From Cercospora beticola (lineage: Eukaryota > Ascomycota > Dothideomycetes > Mycosphaerellales > Mycosphaerellaceae), in assembly GCF_033473495.1 (NCBI RefSeq), contig NC_088935.1, forward strand, positions 2,976,001 through 3,040,000: a stretch of DNA of 64,000 nucleotides, read 5' to 3'. The notes beneath the pieces were generated by a model. The model did not search any database. It was not told the origin of the DNA and saw only the letters and a list, made by a program, of their open reading frames with translations. The stretch's first letter is position 1; the number at the start of each line of letters is the position of its first letter. A program made the position numbers and the translations under genes. Shown piece by piece: positions 1 to 9,661 of this stretch.

Positions 1-28
1 AGGTGGTCGCAGATGCTGTCCGCTTTGC

Positions 29-621
29 TCAGAGCCGATCATCCTCGCTGTCTCCGTCCTCTGCTTTTTCCGTCTTGACTGCGTGCTTGACGCCCTCCTC
101 CTCGTCGGCGTCATCTTCGCTCGCGGCTTTCTTGGCTTTGGTAGCTTTGGGTTTCTGCGTCCTTCGTTAGCTTTCTGTCATCTAACTGGATGGACCCCCG
201 CGACATGCCTTGCTTGGGGTCTCTCCGTTGTTGTCGTCTCCAAGAGGCTTGCGACCGCGCTTCTTGCCAGGAGTGGCCTTGACTGTGGAGTTCGGGGTCG
301 CCGCGCCCTCGCCCATGACGGCTTCAGCCTGAGCGTTCAGCTTCTTCTTAATTTTGGACCATGCGTTGGAAGCCTGTGTTGCACGTGCGGCATTAGAGTC
401 ATGGATGAGTACGGTTGGTGCATTTCTAGCAGTACTCACCGAAACTGGGTTTTTCATGCCTGCGAGACCTGCAAGCTTCTTGTAGTCGAGCTGAGACATA
501 CGTTAGCACTCCAGAACGAGATCACCGGTCGATGTTGTCGCACCTTTGGCTCGCCATCAAAGCACTGCCAGGCTAGCGACATCATCTGTCTCTCACGCTC
601 GGTGAACTCGTTGCCGCTCAT
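29..621 (-). CDS. Small basic/acidic nuclear-type protein, 4 exons
   Basis: Exons 544..621, 440..490, 209..373 and 29..154 give 139 aa in frame. The N-terminal third starts MSGNEFTERERQMM and continues with an aromatic WQCF segment and a Lys-rich DYKKLAGLAG helix. This resembles a common short fungal hypothetical protein with a helix-turn-helix-like N-terminus. The middle holds an AT-hook-like KKRGRKPLG. The tail alternates Lys-rich and Asp/Glu-rich blocks, which suggests a chromatin or nucleolar role (inference). Intron 3 (155..208) uses a GC donor (AAG/GCATGT) and a GCTAAC branch site; without splicing it, the frame stops early at 182. A 50-nt intron (622..671) ends directly at the ATG, so the 5'UTR is spliced. 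The function is not known to me. Confidence 0.72.
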
Positions 622-1964
622 CTGTGGTCTGTTAGCTGTGTACAGAAGGGCTTGCAAGATGCGTCACGTACCTTTGCTCGTTGGCTGATGTGTGGTTTGG
701 AATGTGATGGATGAAGTTTGTCAGGAGTGGTTTTGTGTGTTGTGGGTTGTTTGCAGCTCGAACAGAAAAACGGTAGTTGTGCTTCACATGCGGTGCCGAT
801 TATCCCCCTGTCACGACCGTTGCAGTTCATTGGCTTCACATGAAAAGTGAGCAAGTGCAGATTCGTACTGAAAGCGTGCTCCAGTTGTCGGCATAGCATT
901 TGCAACATGTCATGGCATTGAACTGGCCGGTCGAGCAGAGCTTGTCCGGAAGGCAAGCAGCGAGTTCAGCTGGATGCTTGGGCTACGTTCAGCGTTGGAG
1001 TCAACTAAAGACGCTTAGGCGATTCGTGCGCAACTACCGAACGGGCGTATGTGCGACCATAGGAGATGCCGAAGAATGTCTTCACTATTGTAGCAGACGG
1101 CCGTTGCGCTTCACTTAGTCACGCCCTACTCTGCGATCAGTAAGATCATTGTTTGCTCGTTGATCCGCCGTTCGGACAGAATATTGTTGATCGTCATCAC
1201 GCATTGGATTCACATTACGGTCTGGCAGAGCCTTTTCGAGCGCTGTATCAGATCTCAAGTGTTGATAGCTGGTCGAGTTGGGAGACGAAATATCCCGCCA
1301 GCACAATTTCCAGAGTCACATGAAATACCAGCAAAAGACTTCATGTGTGGACTGATAGTCGTCAAATCTCACGCGAACTTGTCTGCGTCGGCGTGGCAGC
1401 CCTACAAGCAGCGATTCGGGACATCGATAATTGTGTTCTGTCGCTCGCGCTTCGCCCCTTAATGGCTGCTTGGAATAATGGTGGTCTTCGAAGGTCGCTA
1501 CAGCAATACGGTGCTCCTCGATCGCAGTGCCGGGTTGCCGGTCGAGATAAGATTCTGTCATTGTGCTTGGGGCAGAGGCGAAGAGCAAGATTGAGCGGCC
1601 AAGGAAAGGAGCAACAGCAAATGAGCAGGCCGATGTCGGTCTTTCCCAAGACAGGTTCCTGCCAAGGTCACTTTACCACTGCACTTCTCAGTGACAACCT
1701 TACGCCTCTGCTCTCACCAGTCTGACATCGCCGACGCATATTTGCATCGAAATAGCGCCATACATCCAGTGTCCAGAGATCAACGCAGACAAGTTATGTT
1801 GTCCGGAACTACGATGTCCGGACCAATGCCATCCATCGCGTCCCCCCGCGCGTGCTCGAATTCGGCTGCCTGGGGCTCAAATCCTTCGCGATAGCCCTCA
1901 TCATACAGCGTAACCATGTCCTTGTTCCTTCCTTCCTTGCTTCCGTTATCTTCGTGCAGTGATC
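622..1964. other. Gene-poor gap with a 5'UTR intron at its left edge
   Basis: The left end holds the minus-strand 5'UTR intron (622..671) and, presumably, the promoter of the small nuclear-type protein. Positions 672-1964 contain only short mutually overlapping frames without family resemblance or convincing splice sites. I see no RNA gene and no long repeat. The last 50 bases are pyrimidine-rich, as expected upstream of the plus-strand gene that follows. Confidence 0.6.
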
Positions 1965-3872
1965 ATGGCCATGTCACACTATGATCGTGAGTCCGAACAA
2001 TATCTGACTGACCCAGAGACTGAGGATGAGTCGGACGTCGATTCTTTGATCAGCGCAGGACCTGCCGACGACTACTTTCAGCAAAGATTTAACCGCCAAG
2101 ATCGTGCCATCGAAGATAGTTCATCGTCACCCGGGGCTGAGAGCAAAGCGAGGGAAGCGGCAGAGCATCGAACCAGCAGTGCACCGGCAGCACAACCCAG
2201 ACCGGTCGAGTGGACAATGTCTGGCCCAGAGGCCCATACAGAAGCTCCACCGCCGACATACGAGAGCATCTCAAATGACAGAGCAATGCCGATGTCACAA
2301 CAACACGAAGTGTCAGGACGCGCAGTGCACTACGGCAGCGCATTCACACCAGCTGCAATACACAGCATCTCTACGCGAGAGCAAGGTGGAGCTTTACCAC
2401 AGAGCATGCGGGACAATGCCACGAGTGAGCCGGACGAAGAGACTGGTCTTCTCGGTTGGTCAAAAAATAAGCGGACTCGTTCACGCATCTCATGCTGCCG
2501 TTCACTTTCAGTCTGCAACGCTGTGCTGGGCCTTGCAGTGGTCATGTTCATTCTCGCGATTTTTGGTGCGATGATTGACGACAGTACAAGCGACGAGCCG
2601 CAAGACGATGGAGGTGATTATGATGGAAGCCCAGCCAGGCCCCCGACAGCACCATGGGTACCAGGAGCCTCGTCATGCAGTCCCAATGCTGCCGATGCGG
2701 CATTCTCGCTCGACTTCGAACAGCTCCAAAACTTTACCTTCCTCGAGCTGATGGAGAATTCAGCTTACTTCAATGGCCAAATCAAAGGGCATATCCAAGT
2801 GCGACCAGCGAAGACGTCACAAAGCCCAGACTTGAGGGTCTCCATTTCATATTCCACTTCGCCGCAGTGGCAAGTTCAGAGCTCGAATTATGTCAAAACG
2901 GCCGACAGTCTCAGTCTGCAGCTCCCCTCGCTAGAGACATCAAGCATCTCTCGCTCGAGCCCATGCATCGGCGTGTACGTGAACATTGACGTACGACCTG
3001 GAATCACCCTGGATAATTGGGAGCTCGTCACTGGCAACTTGAACATCGAGGTTGACGATGGCCTCTTCAACCGCAGTCCCGATCTAGAAACGTCCGCAGA
3101 CCTACAGATGACAGGATCTTCCAGCTTTAATGCAATCCACGGCAACGTGAACATTGGTTACTGGTCCTCTCGGAGGACTGAAGTTGAGACGATTTCCGGG
3201 AGCATTCGCGGGAAATACGCATTGCGTGATTTGCTCCATCTCAAGTCTCAGTCCGGCTCAATAGACGTGAACGTCGACCCAAAGCGCGAAGACAGTAAGC
3301 ACCCGGCATCAGCCGAGTTCTTGGTTCACACGAGCTCAGGGAGCGTCAAAGTGAACACCCCTACATCAGGAAACATCCCAATTCGCAATTATCAGACTCG
3401 AATCGAGACTTCATCGGGTTCGATAACGGGTGACTTTATTTTGGGGATGTTGAACAGTTTCCACACCCAATCTGGCACCGTGCGGGCAACGTTATTACCA
3501 GTTTACGACTCCACCGAAATTTCGTTCCTGCATACTGATACGAAATCAGCGTCACAAACTCTTACCATTCTTCCGCCATACTCTTTTCCAGGAGATTCAT
3601 TCGCCCAGCTGCGTTCAGATCACAAGTTCTTCTCTACGAGCGGCACACTGCATCTACAGTATCCCGACGAGTGGGAGGGTGATATCTATGGAGACACTAC
3701 CAGCGGCAGTGTTCGTATTCGAGGTAAGGACGTGGAATTCTCCAGCGCGCTGGATGGCGCTGGCTCCTGGCCATGGGGCAAACACATTCAAGCTCGAAAG
3801 GGCAATGGCAAGGGCAGGTTGAAATTCACGACTGTCAGCGGCAGTGTCGACTTGCGAATGGGGGAGTTGTGA
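1965..3872 (+). CDS. Single-pass membrane protein with DUF4097-like beta-repeat ectodomain
   Basis: 635 aa in a single exon. The start is the ATG at 1965, with an alternative at 1971; a GTG in frame just upstream is not used. Residues 1-170 are polar and acidic (PETEDESDVDS), then comes a basic/Cys patch and one transmembrane segment (about 183-205, core AVVMFILAIFGAMI). The rest is a repetitive beta region with recurring SGSI/SGSV motifs (SGSIRGKY, SGSIDVN, SGSVKVN, SGSITGD, SGTVRA, SGSVRIR, SGSVDLRM). That spacing is typical of DUF4097/putative-adhesin beta-solenoids. With no signal peptide, a type II topology with the beta domain outside the cytoplasm is inferred. No enzyme motif is visible. 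It converges on the methylcitrate synthase gene with 176 bp between stops. Confidence 0.82.
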   Translation: MAMSHYDRESEQYLTDPETEDESDVDSLISAGPADDYFQQRFNRQDRAIEDSSSSPGAESKAREAAEHRTSSAPAAQPRPVEWTMSGPEAHTEAPPPTYESISNDRAMPMSQQHEVSGRAVHYGSAFTPAAIHSISTREQGGALPQSMRDNATSEPDEETGLLGWSKNKRTRSRISCCRSLSVCNAVLGLAVVMFILAIFGAMIDDSTSDEPQDDGGDYDGSPARPPTAPWVPGASSCSPNAADAAFSLDFEQLQNFTFLELMENSAYFNGQIKGHIQVRPAKTSQSPDLRVSISYSTSPQWQVQSSNYVKTADSLSLQLPSLETSSISRSSPCIGVYVNIDVRPGITLDNWELVTGNLNIEVDDGLFNRSPDLETSADLQMTGSSSFNAIHGNVNIGYWSSRRTEVETISGSIRGKYALRDLLHLKSQSGSIDVNVDPKREDSKHPASAEFLVHTSSGSVKVNTPTSGNIPIRNYQTRIETSSGSITGDFILGMLNSFHTQSGTVRATLLPVYDSTEISFLHTDTKSASQTLTILPPYSFPGDSFAQLRSDHKFFSTSGTLHLQYPDEWEGDIYGDTTSGSVRIRGKDVEFSSALDGAGSWPWGKHIQARKGNGKGRLKFTTVSGSVDLRMGEL

Positions 3873-4048
3873 TTACAGGCTCTTGTTGTACGATCGGTCA
3901 CGGGTAATGAAATCATGAGCAAACGCATGCAGAACGGAGGGTCAGAGAAGCAGGCGCACAATTCAGGTGCTCATCATGGCTGGAATTTTTGGCATTCATT
4001 CTATCGTTATACATCAAACAGTTGTTCATGCGTGTCCATCTGACATTC

Positions 4049-5528
4049 TTAGGCCTCAGCTAGCTTGAGCAGTCCTTTGAGATCAATCGACTTTGGTCGC
4101 TCAATTGGCAGTCCGAGAGCTCTATCCCAGATCAGCTGTGCCAATGGGCCGAGACCTCTGCTGACACCGAAAGTGGCAGTGTAGTAGAGCGTGTTGTGGA
4201 AACCGTAGTGGTGGAAGAGCACACCAGAACTGCTGTCAACATTGGGGAAAGGATTCTTGGTTTTGCCGTGCTCAGTGAGGATGCCTGGGGCGATTTCACT
4301 GTTCTTCTTCACCAGTTGGAAGACTGGGTCTTCGGCGATCTCTTTGCGGGACGAAGCAAAGTCCATGAGAGCCTCAAAGCGAGGATCTGGCTTGCGGAGA
4401 ACAGCGTGACCGTAGCCTGGCACGACACGGCCCGACTTCAGTGTGGACCAGAGGTAGTCCTTGACATCTTGATCTGTAAATTTGGTACCGATGTGGTCCT
4501 TCATCTGGAGGATCCATCGCAAGACTTCTTGGGCTGCAAGACCGTGCAATGGTCCAGCCAGACCTTGCAGACCGGCAGAGTAGGCAAGATATGGGTCAGA
4601 GAGAGCGGAACCGACCAGGTGAGTGGTGTGGGCGGACACGTTACCACCTTCGTGGTCACCATGGAGAGCCAAGTACAGGCGGAGGAGATCCTGGAAGTTC
4701 TCGTTCTCGGAACCGCCCTTGCCCAACATAGCAGCGAAGTTGTAAGACCAATCCTGGTTGAGGTCGACCTCAGCCGGCAGAGCACCACCACCGCAGTAGG
4801 CGTTCTGGTGAATCTTGGCCGCAACGGTAGGCAGCTTGGCGAGCAAGTTGATGCAATCATCAAAAGTAGGCTCCCAGTAGTCGGCCTTGTTAATACCACG
4901 CTCGTAGGCCTTTGCAAAGACGGACTCGTATTGCATGGCAGAGACGGCGCAGGCAAATTGGGTCATAGGGTGCAGGTCCTTGGGGAAGTCGTCGAGCATC
5001 TTGTTGACGAAAGCGGGCAGTTGTGCCTTCTCAGCGAGCTCCTTGCTGAAAGCACGCACTTGGTTGGTGCTGGGCACTTGGCCGGTGAGCAGCAACCAGA
5101 ACATGGCCTCGGGCAACATCTCGGTGCCAGAAGTGCCCTTAGGCAGCTCCTGCTGGCAGTCCTTGATGGTCTTGCCGTGGAAGCGGATGCCCTCGTTGGC
5201 GTCCAGCACAGAGCCTTCCCAGACCATAGCCTTCAGGCCACGCATGCCGCCAATGGTGTTCTCAATCTTGACCTCTCCAATTGTTTTCGAAGCATTGGCC
5301 TTGACCTTCTTCAGCAATTCACGCTTCTCGGGAATGGCATTGCGCAGCGTCTCTTTGAGGTCGGGCTCGGCGGTGGCATAGCTACGGGAGGCATTGTAGG
5401 CCAACGGCACAGTTTGCGAGAGCTGTGTTGCGTTGTTCAGCGTTGGTCCACGGGTAACAGAGCGTGGTGGGGGAACATACCTTGGAGGCCCGCAGCGCTC
5501 TGGTGGCAGTTCGCGAGGACAAAGCCAT
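4049..5528 (-). CDS. mcsA: 2-methylcitrate synthase, mitochondrial (citrate synthase family)
   Basis: Exons 5481..5528 and 4049..5422 (58-nt intron) encode 473 aa. The N-terminus MALSSRTATRALRASK... then SRSYATAEPDLK is a mitochondrial leader. Citrate synthase hallmarks are present: GPLHGLAAQEVLRW and VPGYGHAVLRKPDPR (catalytic His residues), HGDHEGGNVSAH, and RALGLPIERPKS. The stretch PKGTSGTEMLPEAMFW, the RWIL-MKD--GTKFTD region and the KPDPRF motif match fungal 2-methylcitrate synthases better than the housekeeping CitA type. The enzyme condenses propionyl-CoA with oxaloacetate (it also uses acetyl-CoA). The neighbour at 5955, a mitochondrial methylisocitrate-lyase-type protein transcribed divergently, supports the assignment. 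Plain citrate synthase is the alternative; sequence comparison would settle it. Confidence 0.85.
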
Positions 5529-5954
5529 GATTGTAGATGATGGTGTCTACGGACGAGGGAGGTCGCGTTAAACAGAGGCGTGAGAGAGCAAGAAAATAAT
5601 TCCCGGCAATGACATCGCAAGCAGCAGCAGCATCAACAGAGCTGTTCGGCTTAAGCTGCGATCCCTGCATTAGCCGAGGTGCTGAGCGCTTGGATGCCGC
5701 TTGGGGACGACCCGATGTCGCTCAGCGTCACTTCCTCCAGCGCGACGACCGCTGTTCGGAGAGCACGATCCACGCCCAACAGCATTATTGCCACGGCATA
5801 CGCGATTCTGGCCGTGCATTTCCCATCGCCCGTGTTGGTCAGCACAAGTCCTTCCATCTTTGCCGGGTGGTGTAGAAGAGGCCTGCTCAATGGATTCATA
5901 GCTCCAACACTCCATCGCGTGTAATTTCATAAAAAGAGCTCACGAGCCGCAGTC
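5529..5954. promoter_or_regulatory. Shared divergent promoter of methylcitrate-cycle pair
   Basis: These 426 bp separate the start codons of the methylcitrate synthase (minus) and methylisocitrate lyase (plus) genes. An AT-rich stretch (cataaaaag) lies about 20 bp before the plus-strand ATG. Head-to-head placement of consecutive pathway enzymes suggests joint regulation by propionate or carbon source (inference; no binding site was assigned). Confidence 0.55.
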
Positions 5955-7739
5955 ATGTTTCGCACGGCATCTCGCGCGCTTCGGACCCAGCGCAGCCTCC
6001 TCCATCGTCCCGCCGTGTCTACGATACCGCGTGCTCTGTCATATGGAGCCGCTCACATGGCTTCGACCCTGACACCCGTCAATCCTCCTCTCCCAGGCAC
6101 GAACCCAGCCGAAGCCTTCCAGCTTGCCCGAGAGTCAGAAAAGCCGGATCTGGAGCAACAACTCTTCGACGAGCAGATCCAGCAAGTCAAGCAATGGTGG
6201 GCGAGTCCGCGGTACAAGGGCATTAAGCGACCCTACACGCCTGAAGATGTCGTCAGCAAGAGAGGCACACTGCAGCAGGTCTATCCTTCGAGCTTGACGG
6301 CACGCAAGCTATTCAATTTACTGGAAGAGCGAGCTGCTGAGGGAAAGCCAGTGCATACCATGGGAGCGATCGATCCCATCCAAATGACACAGCAAGCTCC
6401 CCACCAAGAGATCCTCTACGTCTCAGGATGGGCCTGCTCGTCGGTACTGACTACAACCAACGAAGTCAGTCCAGACTTTGGCGACTATCCATACAATACC
6501 GTGCCAAACCAAGTGCAACGACTTTTCAAGGCGCAACAGCTGCACGACCGACGACACTACGATGAGCGAATGAAGCTCAGCCCAGAAGAGCGAAAAAAGA
6601 AGCCATACATCGATTATCTGCGGCCCATCGTGGCAGACGGTGACACAGGACATGGAGGACTGAGCGCGGTGCTTAAGCTTGCCAAGCTGTTCGCGGAGAA
6701 TGGCGCCGCAGCAGTTCACTTCGAGGACCAATTGCACGGAGGTAAGAAGTGCGGCCATCTCGCTGGCAAGGTGTTGGTGCCGTTTGGAGACCACATCAAC
6801 AGACTTGTCGCAACACGCTTCCAGTGGGATCTGATGGGATGCGAGAACCTGGTCATTGCTCGCACTGACAGCGAAAGTGGCAAGCTGATTTCCTCCGCCA
6901 TTGACACGAGGGATCACGAATTCATCCTGGGCGTGACGGAAGATGTTGAGCCTCTCGCGGACACATTACAGACCATGGAAATGGAAGGCGCATCTGGCCC
7001 TGAAATCGACAAGTTTGAGGCCGAGTGGGTAAAGAAGCACAAATTGGTCACCTTTGACGAGGCTGCCGAGGCTCACATCAAAGCTTCTGGCAAGGACGCG
7101 GAGGCGTATTTAAAGCAGGTTCGAGAAAACAGGAACTTGCCTTTGCACAAGCGTAGACAGGCAGCGGCGGCGGTCGCAGGGTCGCCTGTCCTGTTCAGCT
7201 GGGACGTCCCACGGACCCGCGAAGGCTTTTACCACTACAAGGCTGGCCTTGCGGCAGCCACCAAGCGTGCAATCGCATTTGGACCATACGCAGATCTGCT
7301 GTGGCTCGAGACTAAGGACCCCAATGTGAAGGAGGCAGCAAGCTTTGCGAAGGAGATCAGAGACGTCTTGCCTGGCAAGAAGCTGGTGTACAACCTCTCG
7401 CCCAGCTTCAACTGGTCTGCACATGGTTTCACAGATGCACAGCTCAAGAGCTTCATCTGGGATTTGGCTGAGCATGGATTTATCCTACAGCTCATCTCAT
7501 TAGCAGGTTTGCACAGCACTGCTACCATCACACACGAACTCGCCCGGGCATACAAGACGGAGGGTATGAAGGCGTATGTCGAGACTGTGCAGCGAAGGGA
7601 GAAGGAGACCGGCTGCGATGTGCTCACACATCAGAAATGGTCCGGCGCAACGTATCTGGACGGCATTATCGGCGCCATTCAAGCCGGCAGCAGTGGCAGC
7701 AGGAGTATGGGTGAAGGCAATACCGAGGGACAGTTCTAG
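5955..7739 (+). CDS. mclA: 2-methylisocitrate lyase, mitochondrial (isocitrate lyase superfamily)
   Basis: 594 aa, single exon. The first 35 residues ([21 protein letters not shown]) are Arg/Ser/Leu-rich and acid-free, a mitochondrial presequence. The active-site loop KKCGHLAGK (Cys near residue 266) and downstream [11 protein letters not shown] and [10 protein letters not shown] are isocitrate-lyase-family motifs. Fungal glyoxylate-cycle isocitrate lyases are about 540 aa with a peroxisomal C-terminus. This protein is longer, has a leader, and ends GNTEGQF with no PTS1, as in methylisocitrate lyases. It cleaves 2-methylisocitrate to pyruvate and succinate, the last step of propionyl-CoA detoxification. 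I saw no methylcitrate dehydratase in the window, so the pathway is completed elsewhere. Confidence 0.87.
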   Translation: MFRTASRALRTQRSLLHRPAVSTIPRALSYGAAHMASTLTPVNPPLPGTNPAEAFQLARESEKPDLEQQLFDEQIQQVKQWWASPRYKGIKRPYTPEDVVSKRGTLQQVYPSSLTARKLFNLLEERAAEGKPVHTMGAIDPIQMTQQAPHQEILYVSGWACSSVLTTTNEVSPDFGDYPYNTVPNQVQRLFKAQQLHDRRHYDERMKLSPEERKKKPYIDYLRPIVADGDTGHGGLSAVLKLAKLFAENGAAAVHFEDQLHGGKKCGHLAGKVLVPFGDHINRLVATRFQWDLMGCENLVIARTDSESGKLISSAIDTRDHEFILGVTEDVEPLADTLQTMEMEGASGPEIDKFEAEWVKKHKLVTFDEAAEAHIKASGKDAEAYLKQVRENRNLPLHKRRQAAAAVAGSPVLFSWDVPRTREGFYHYKAGLAAATKRAIAFGPYADLLWLETKDPNVKEAASFAKEIRDVLPGKKLVYNLSPSFNWSAHGFTDAQLKSFIWDLAEHGFILQLISLAGLHSTATITHELARAYKTEGMKAYVETVQRREKETGCDVLTHQKWSGATYLDGIIGAIQAGSSGSRSMGEGNTEGQF

Positions 7740-8432
7740 TTTCCAGCACGCGTAGACAGCCGAAAATTGTACAGCTATGTTCCGTGCGGCAGCATCGTTC
7801 CGAGCCCTAGGACGCGTGGCCTAGGATGCCCACTCTCCGGGACAAGACCATCTTCCAAGCAGCGCTACATGCTATGAAGAACGATTCGACATTGCCAACA
7901 TGTCGTTCCGCGCGCTCGCAGTATTTGTGGTCCCGTCGGCTCAACATCGGCTCATCGCTCTACGACTTTGTCAGCTCTCCGAGTGCAACTACTTCAACCT
8001 CGGCGTTTTCGTATACGTACTTCTGCTAACGACACTGTCTTAGGAACGGCCCATGCGAGGATCGTCCAATGCGAGGGACGAGATGTGCGAGTTCTTGTCA
8101 GTTGCGTCACATGGTAATTTGTCGATGTTGGGTAACGCGTCCGTCTCCACGAGCACGTAACATGGCTATCGTGCCATCGGCCCACGCCAGCCAGACCCTC
8201 ACAACGGAGAGTCAAGAATTTGCCGAGCAGATGGCGTAGATCTATCCCTGGGGCACAAGTGACTAGGAATGAGGACTTATAAGGCTCGCAGTCTACCTTC
8301 AACGTAACCTCCTTCGTCAGTATCTCAGTTGCCACCCCGCCGCCCCCTTTTACCAAACATAATCAAGAGCCTGCTGGCAGGACTCCCATTTACTTCTTCT
8401 TCAACAACCTTCGATTCCATCAACATTCAGCC
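7740..8432. other. Intergenic, promoter of secreted repeat protein
   Basis: No gene is supported here. A TATA-like motif (ttataagg, 8277-8284) lies about 150 bp before the next ATG and is followed by pyrimidine-rich DNA, a plausible core promoter for the gene at 8433. Confidence 0.5.
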
Positions 8433-9260
8433 ATGCGTTCCATTCATTTCGCTGGATTCGTGGCTCTTGCCTCTGCTGTCCCTCTCCCACAGAGCAGTGG
8501 CGGAGATCTGGCCTCTTTGGCATCCAGCCAAGGCGCTCCGGGCAGCGCCCAAGGCCAGCAGTCTGGCCAGAGCACCGATTCTGCCTCCGGTAGCGCAGAC
8601 GGACAAGCATCCACGGCTTCTTCTGGTCTCGACCTGAGCAGTCTCCTGCAAGGTCTTGGTTCCAGCAGCCAGGGCGCCTCGACCTCTTCTTCGGGCTCTT
8701 CAGGCATCGATCTGAGCAGACTCCTGCAAGGCCTTGGCTCTGGAAGCCAAGGCAGCAACGGAGCCACTACCCAAGGAGCCAGCTCAGGTGCTGGCCAAGC
8801 CAGCGGCCTTGGAGGACTTCTCTCTGGTCTCCAAGCTGGCAATGGAGCCGCCGCTCAGGCTTCCTCAAGTGGCTCATCTGGCACGTCGAGCGGATCTGGA
8901 GGTATCGACCTGAGCGCACTCCTACAGAGTCTTGGAGCAAGCGGCCAGAGCGCGCAGCAGGGATCTTTGACTTCCTCTTCAAGCAGCGGCCGGCCTGCAG
9001 GCCTTCTGTCCGGCCTTTTGGGCGGAAGCGCAAGCTCTGGTTCATCTTCCGGCTCTGCTTCGCTTCAGAGCCTCCTGCAGGGCCTCGGCTCCAGCGCCCA
9101 GGGCGCAAGCGGGCTTGGCCAGACGCAGACAGACAATGCGAGCAAGGACACCACTGCTGGAGGACAAGCGGCTGATGCAGGGAAGACTTCAGACATCGCG
9201 GACGCTCAACAGCCCGCAGAGGCTGCCCCAGCGGGTCAAACGGACACAAAGCAGCAGTAA
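8433..9260 (+). CDS. Secreted Ser/Gly/Gln-rich repeat protein
   Basis: 275 aa, intronless. A short signal peptide (MRSIHFAGFVALASA, cleavage before VPLP) precedes a low-complexity body with no Cys after the leader. A leucine-rich unit recurs in a Ser/Gly/Gln background: LDLSSLLQGLGSSSQG, IDLSRLLQGLGSGSQG, IDLSALLQSLGASGQS and SLQSLLQGLGSSAQG, plus shorter relatives (GLGGLLSGLQ, AGLLSGLLGG). The C-terminal 50 residues are Ala/Asp/Gln-rich and lack units. The pattern suggests short amphipathic helices on flexible linkers, perhaps a cell-wall or surface-active protein (inference). No dibasic processing sites or GPI signal are seen. I do not recognise the family. Confidence 0.8.
   Translation: MRSIHFAGFVALASAVPLPQSSGGDLASLASSQGAPGSAQGQQSGQSTDSASGSADGQASTASSGLDLSSLLQGLGSSSQGASTSSSGSSGIDLSRLLQGLGSGSQGSNGATTQGASSGAGQASGLGGLLSGLQAGNGAAAQASSSGSSGTSSGSGGIDLSALLQSLGASGQSAQQGSLTSSSSSGRPAGLLSGLLGGSASSGSSSGSASLQSLLQGLGSSAQGASGLGQTQTDNASKDTTAGGQAADAGKTSDIADAQQPAEAAPAGQTDTKQQ
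8622..9107 (+). repeat. Coding repeats of a DLSxLLQxLG unit
   Basis: Four clear copies start near 8625, 8703, 8901 and 9061 and encode [IL]DLSxLLQ[GS]LG or SLQSLLQGLG followed by Ser/Gly/Gln linkers. Spacing is irregular (about 78-200 nt) and codons differ between copies, so this is an old, diversified repeat. Confidence 0.65.
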
Positions 9261-9661
9261 ATGGAGACGGGACTTCATCACGCAGGCGTGGTGAGGTGTG
9301 CGAGTTATACCTCTTGTTTATGAAAGTGGGCGGGGACGGCGAGGGTGGGAATGTCCTGATAGTTTCGTGGCCTAAACGAGAGTAGAGGGATATTCACAAC
9401 TGTTACCTAAGTTCCCTCAGTCCTTGAAATCGTGTCGTGATGTCTCCTTGTCAGCTAGGGATAGGGTATACATGCAGTGTTAGTAGGTGAAATAGCAGAA
9501 GCAGGTTGATACACGTCCAAACAAGCTTTTGTGCAGACATGTGAAGGAAAGGTGTCCGACGTCACCACGAAACACCCGTCGCCAACACGCGCCTGGTCGT
9601 GCACCGCACGCATTTCCCGTGCACCGAGCGACTCGCCCATGCCCCCCGCTGTGGACTTACG
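9261..9661. other. Intergenic, 3'UTR and Sec39 promoter
   Basis: No gene seen. A GTG-initiated extension of the next frame back to 9599 is not used: the first ATG is at 9662 and the family N-terminus fits there. Confidence 0.5.

Noticed and set aside
4196..5530. 444-codon plus-strand open frame
   Set aside because: It is antisense to methylcitrate synthase and arises from codon bias; it has no motifs of its own.
5955..7739. Assignment as glyoxylate-cycle isocitrate lyase
   Set aside because: Longer than that enzyme, with a mitochondrial leader and without a peroxisomal C-terminal signal.
9599..9661. N-terminal extension of Sec39
   Set aside because: It would need a GTG start; the first ATG is 9662 and the family N-terminus begins there.
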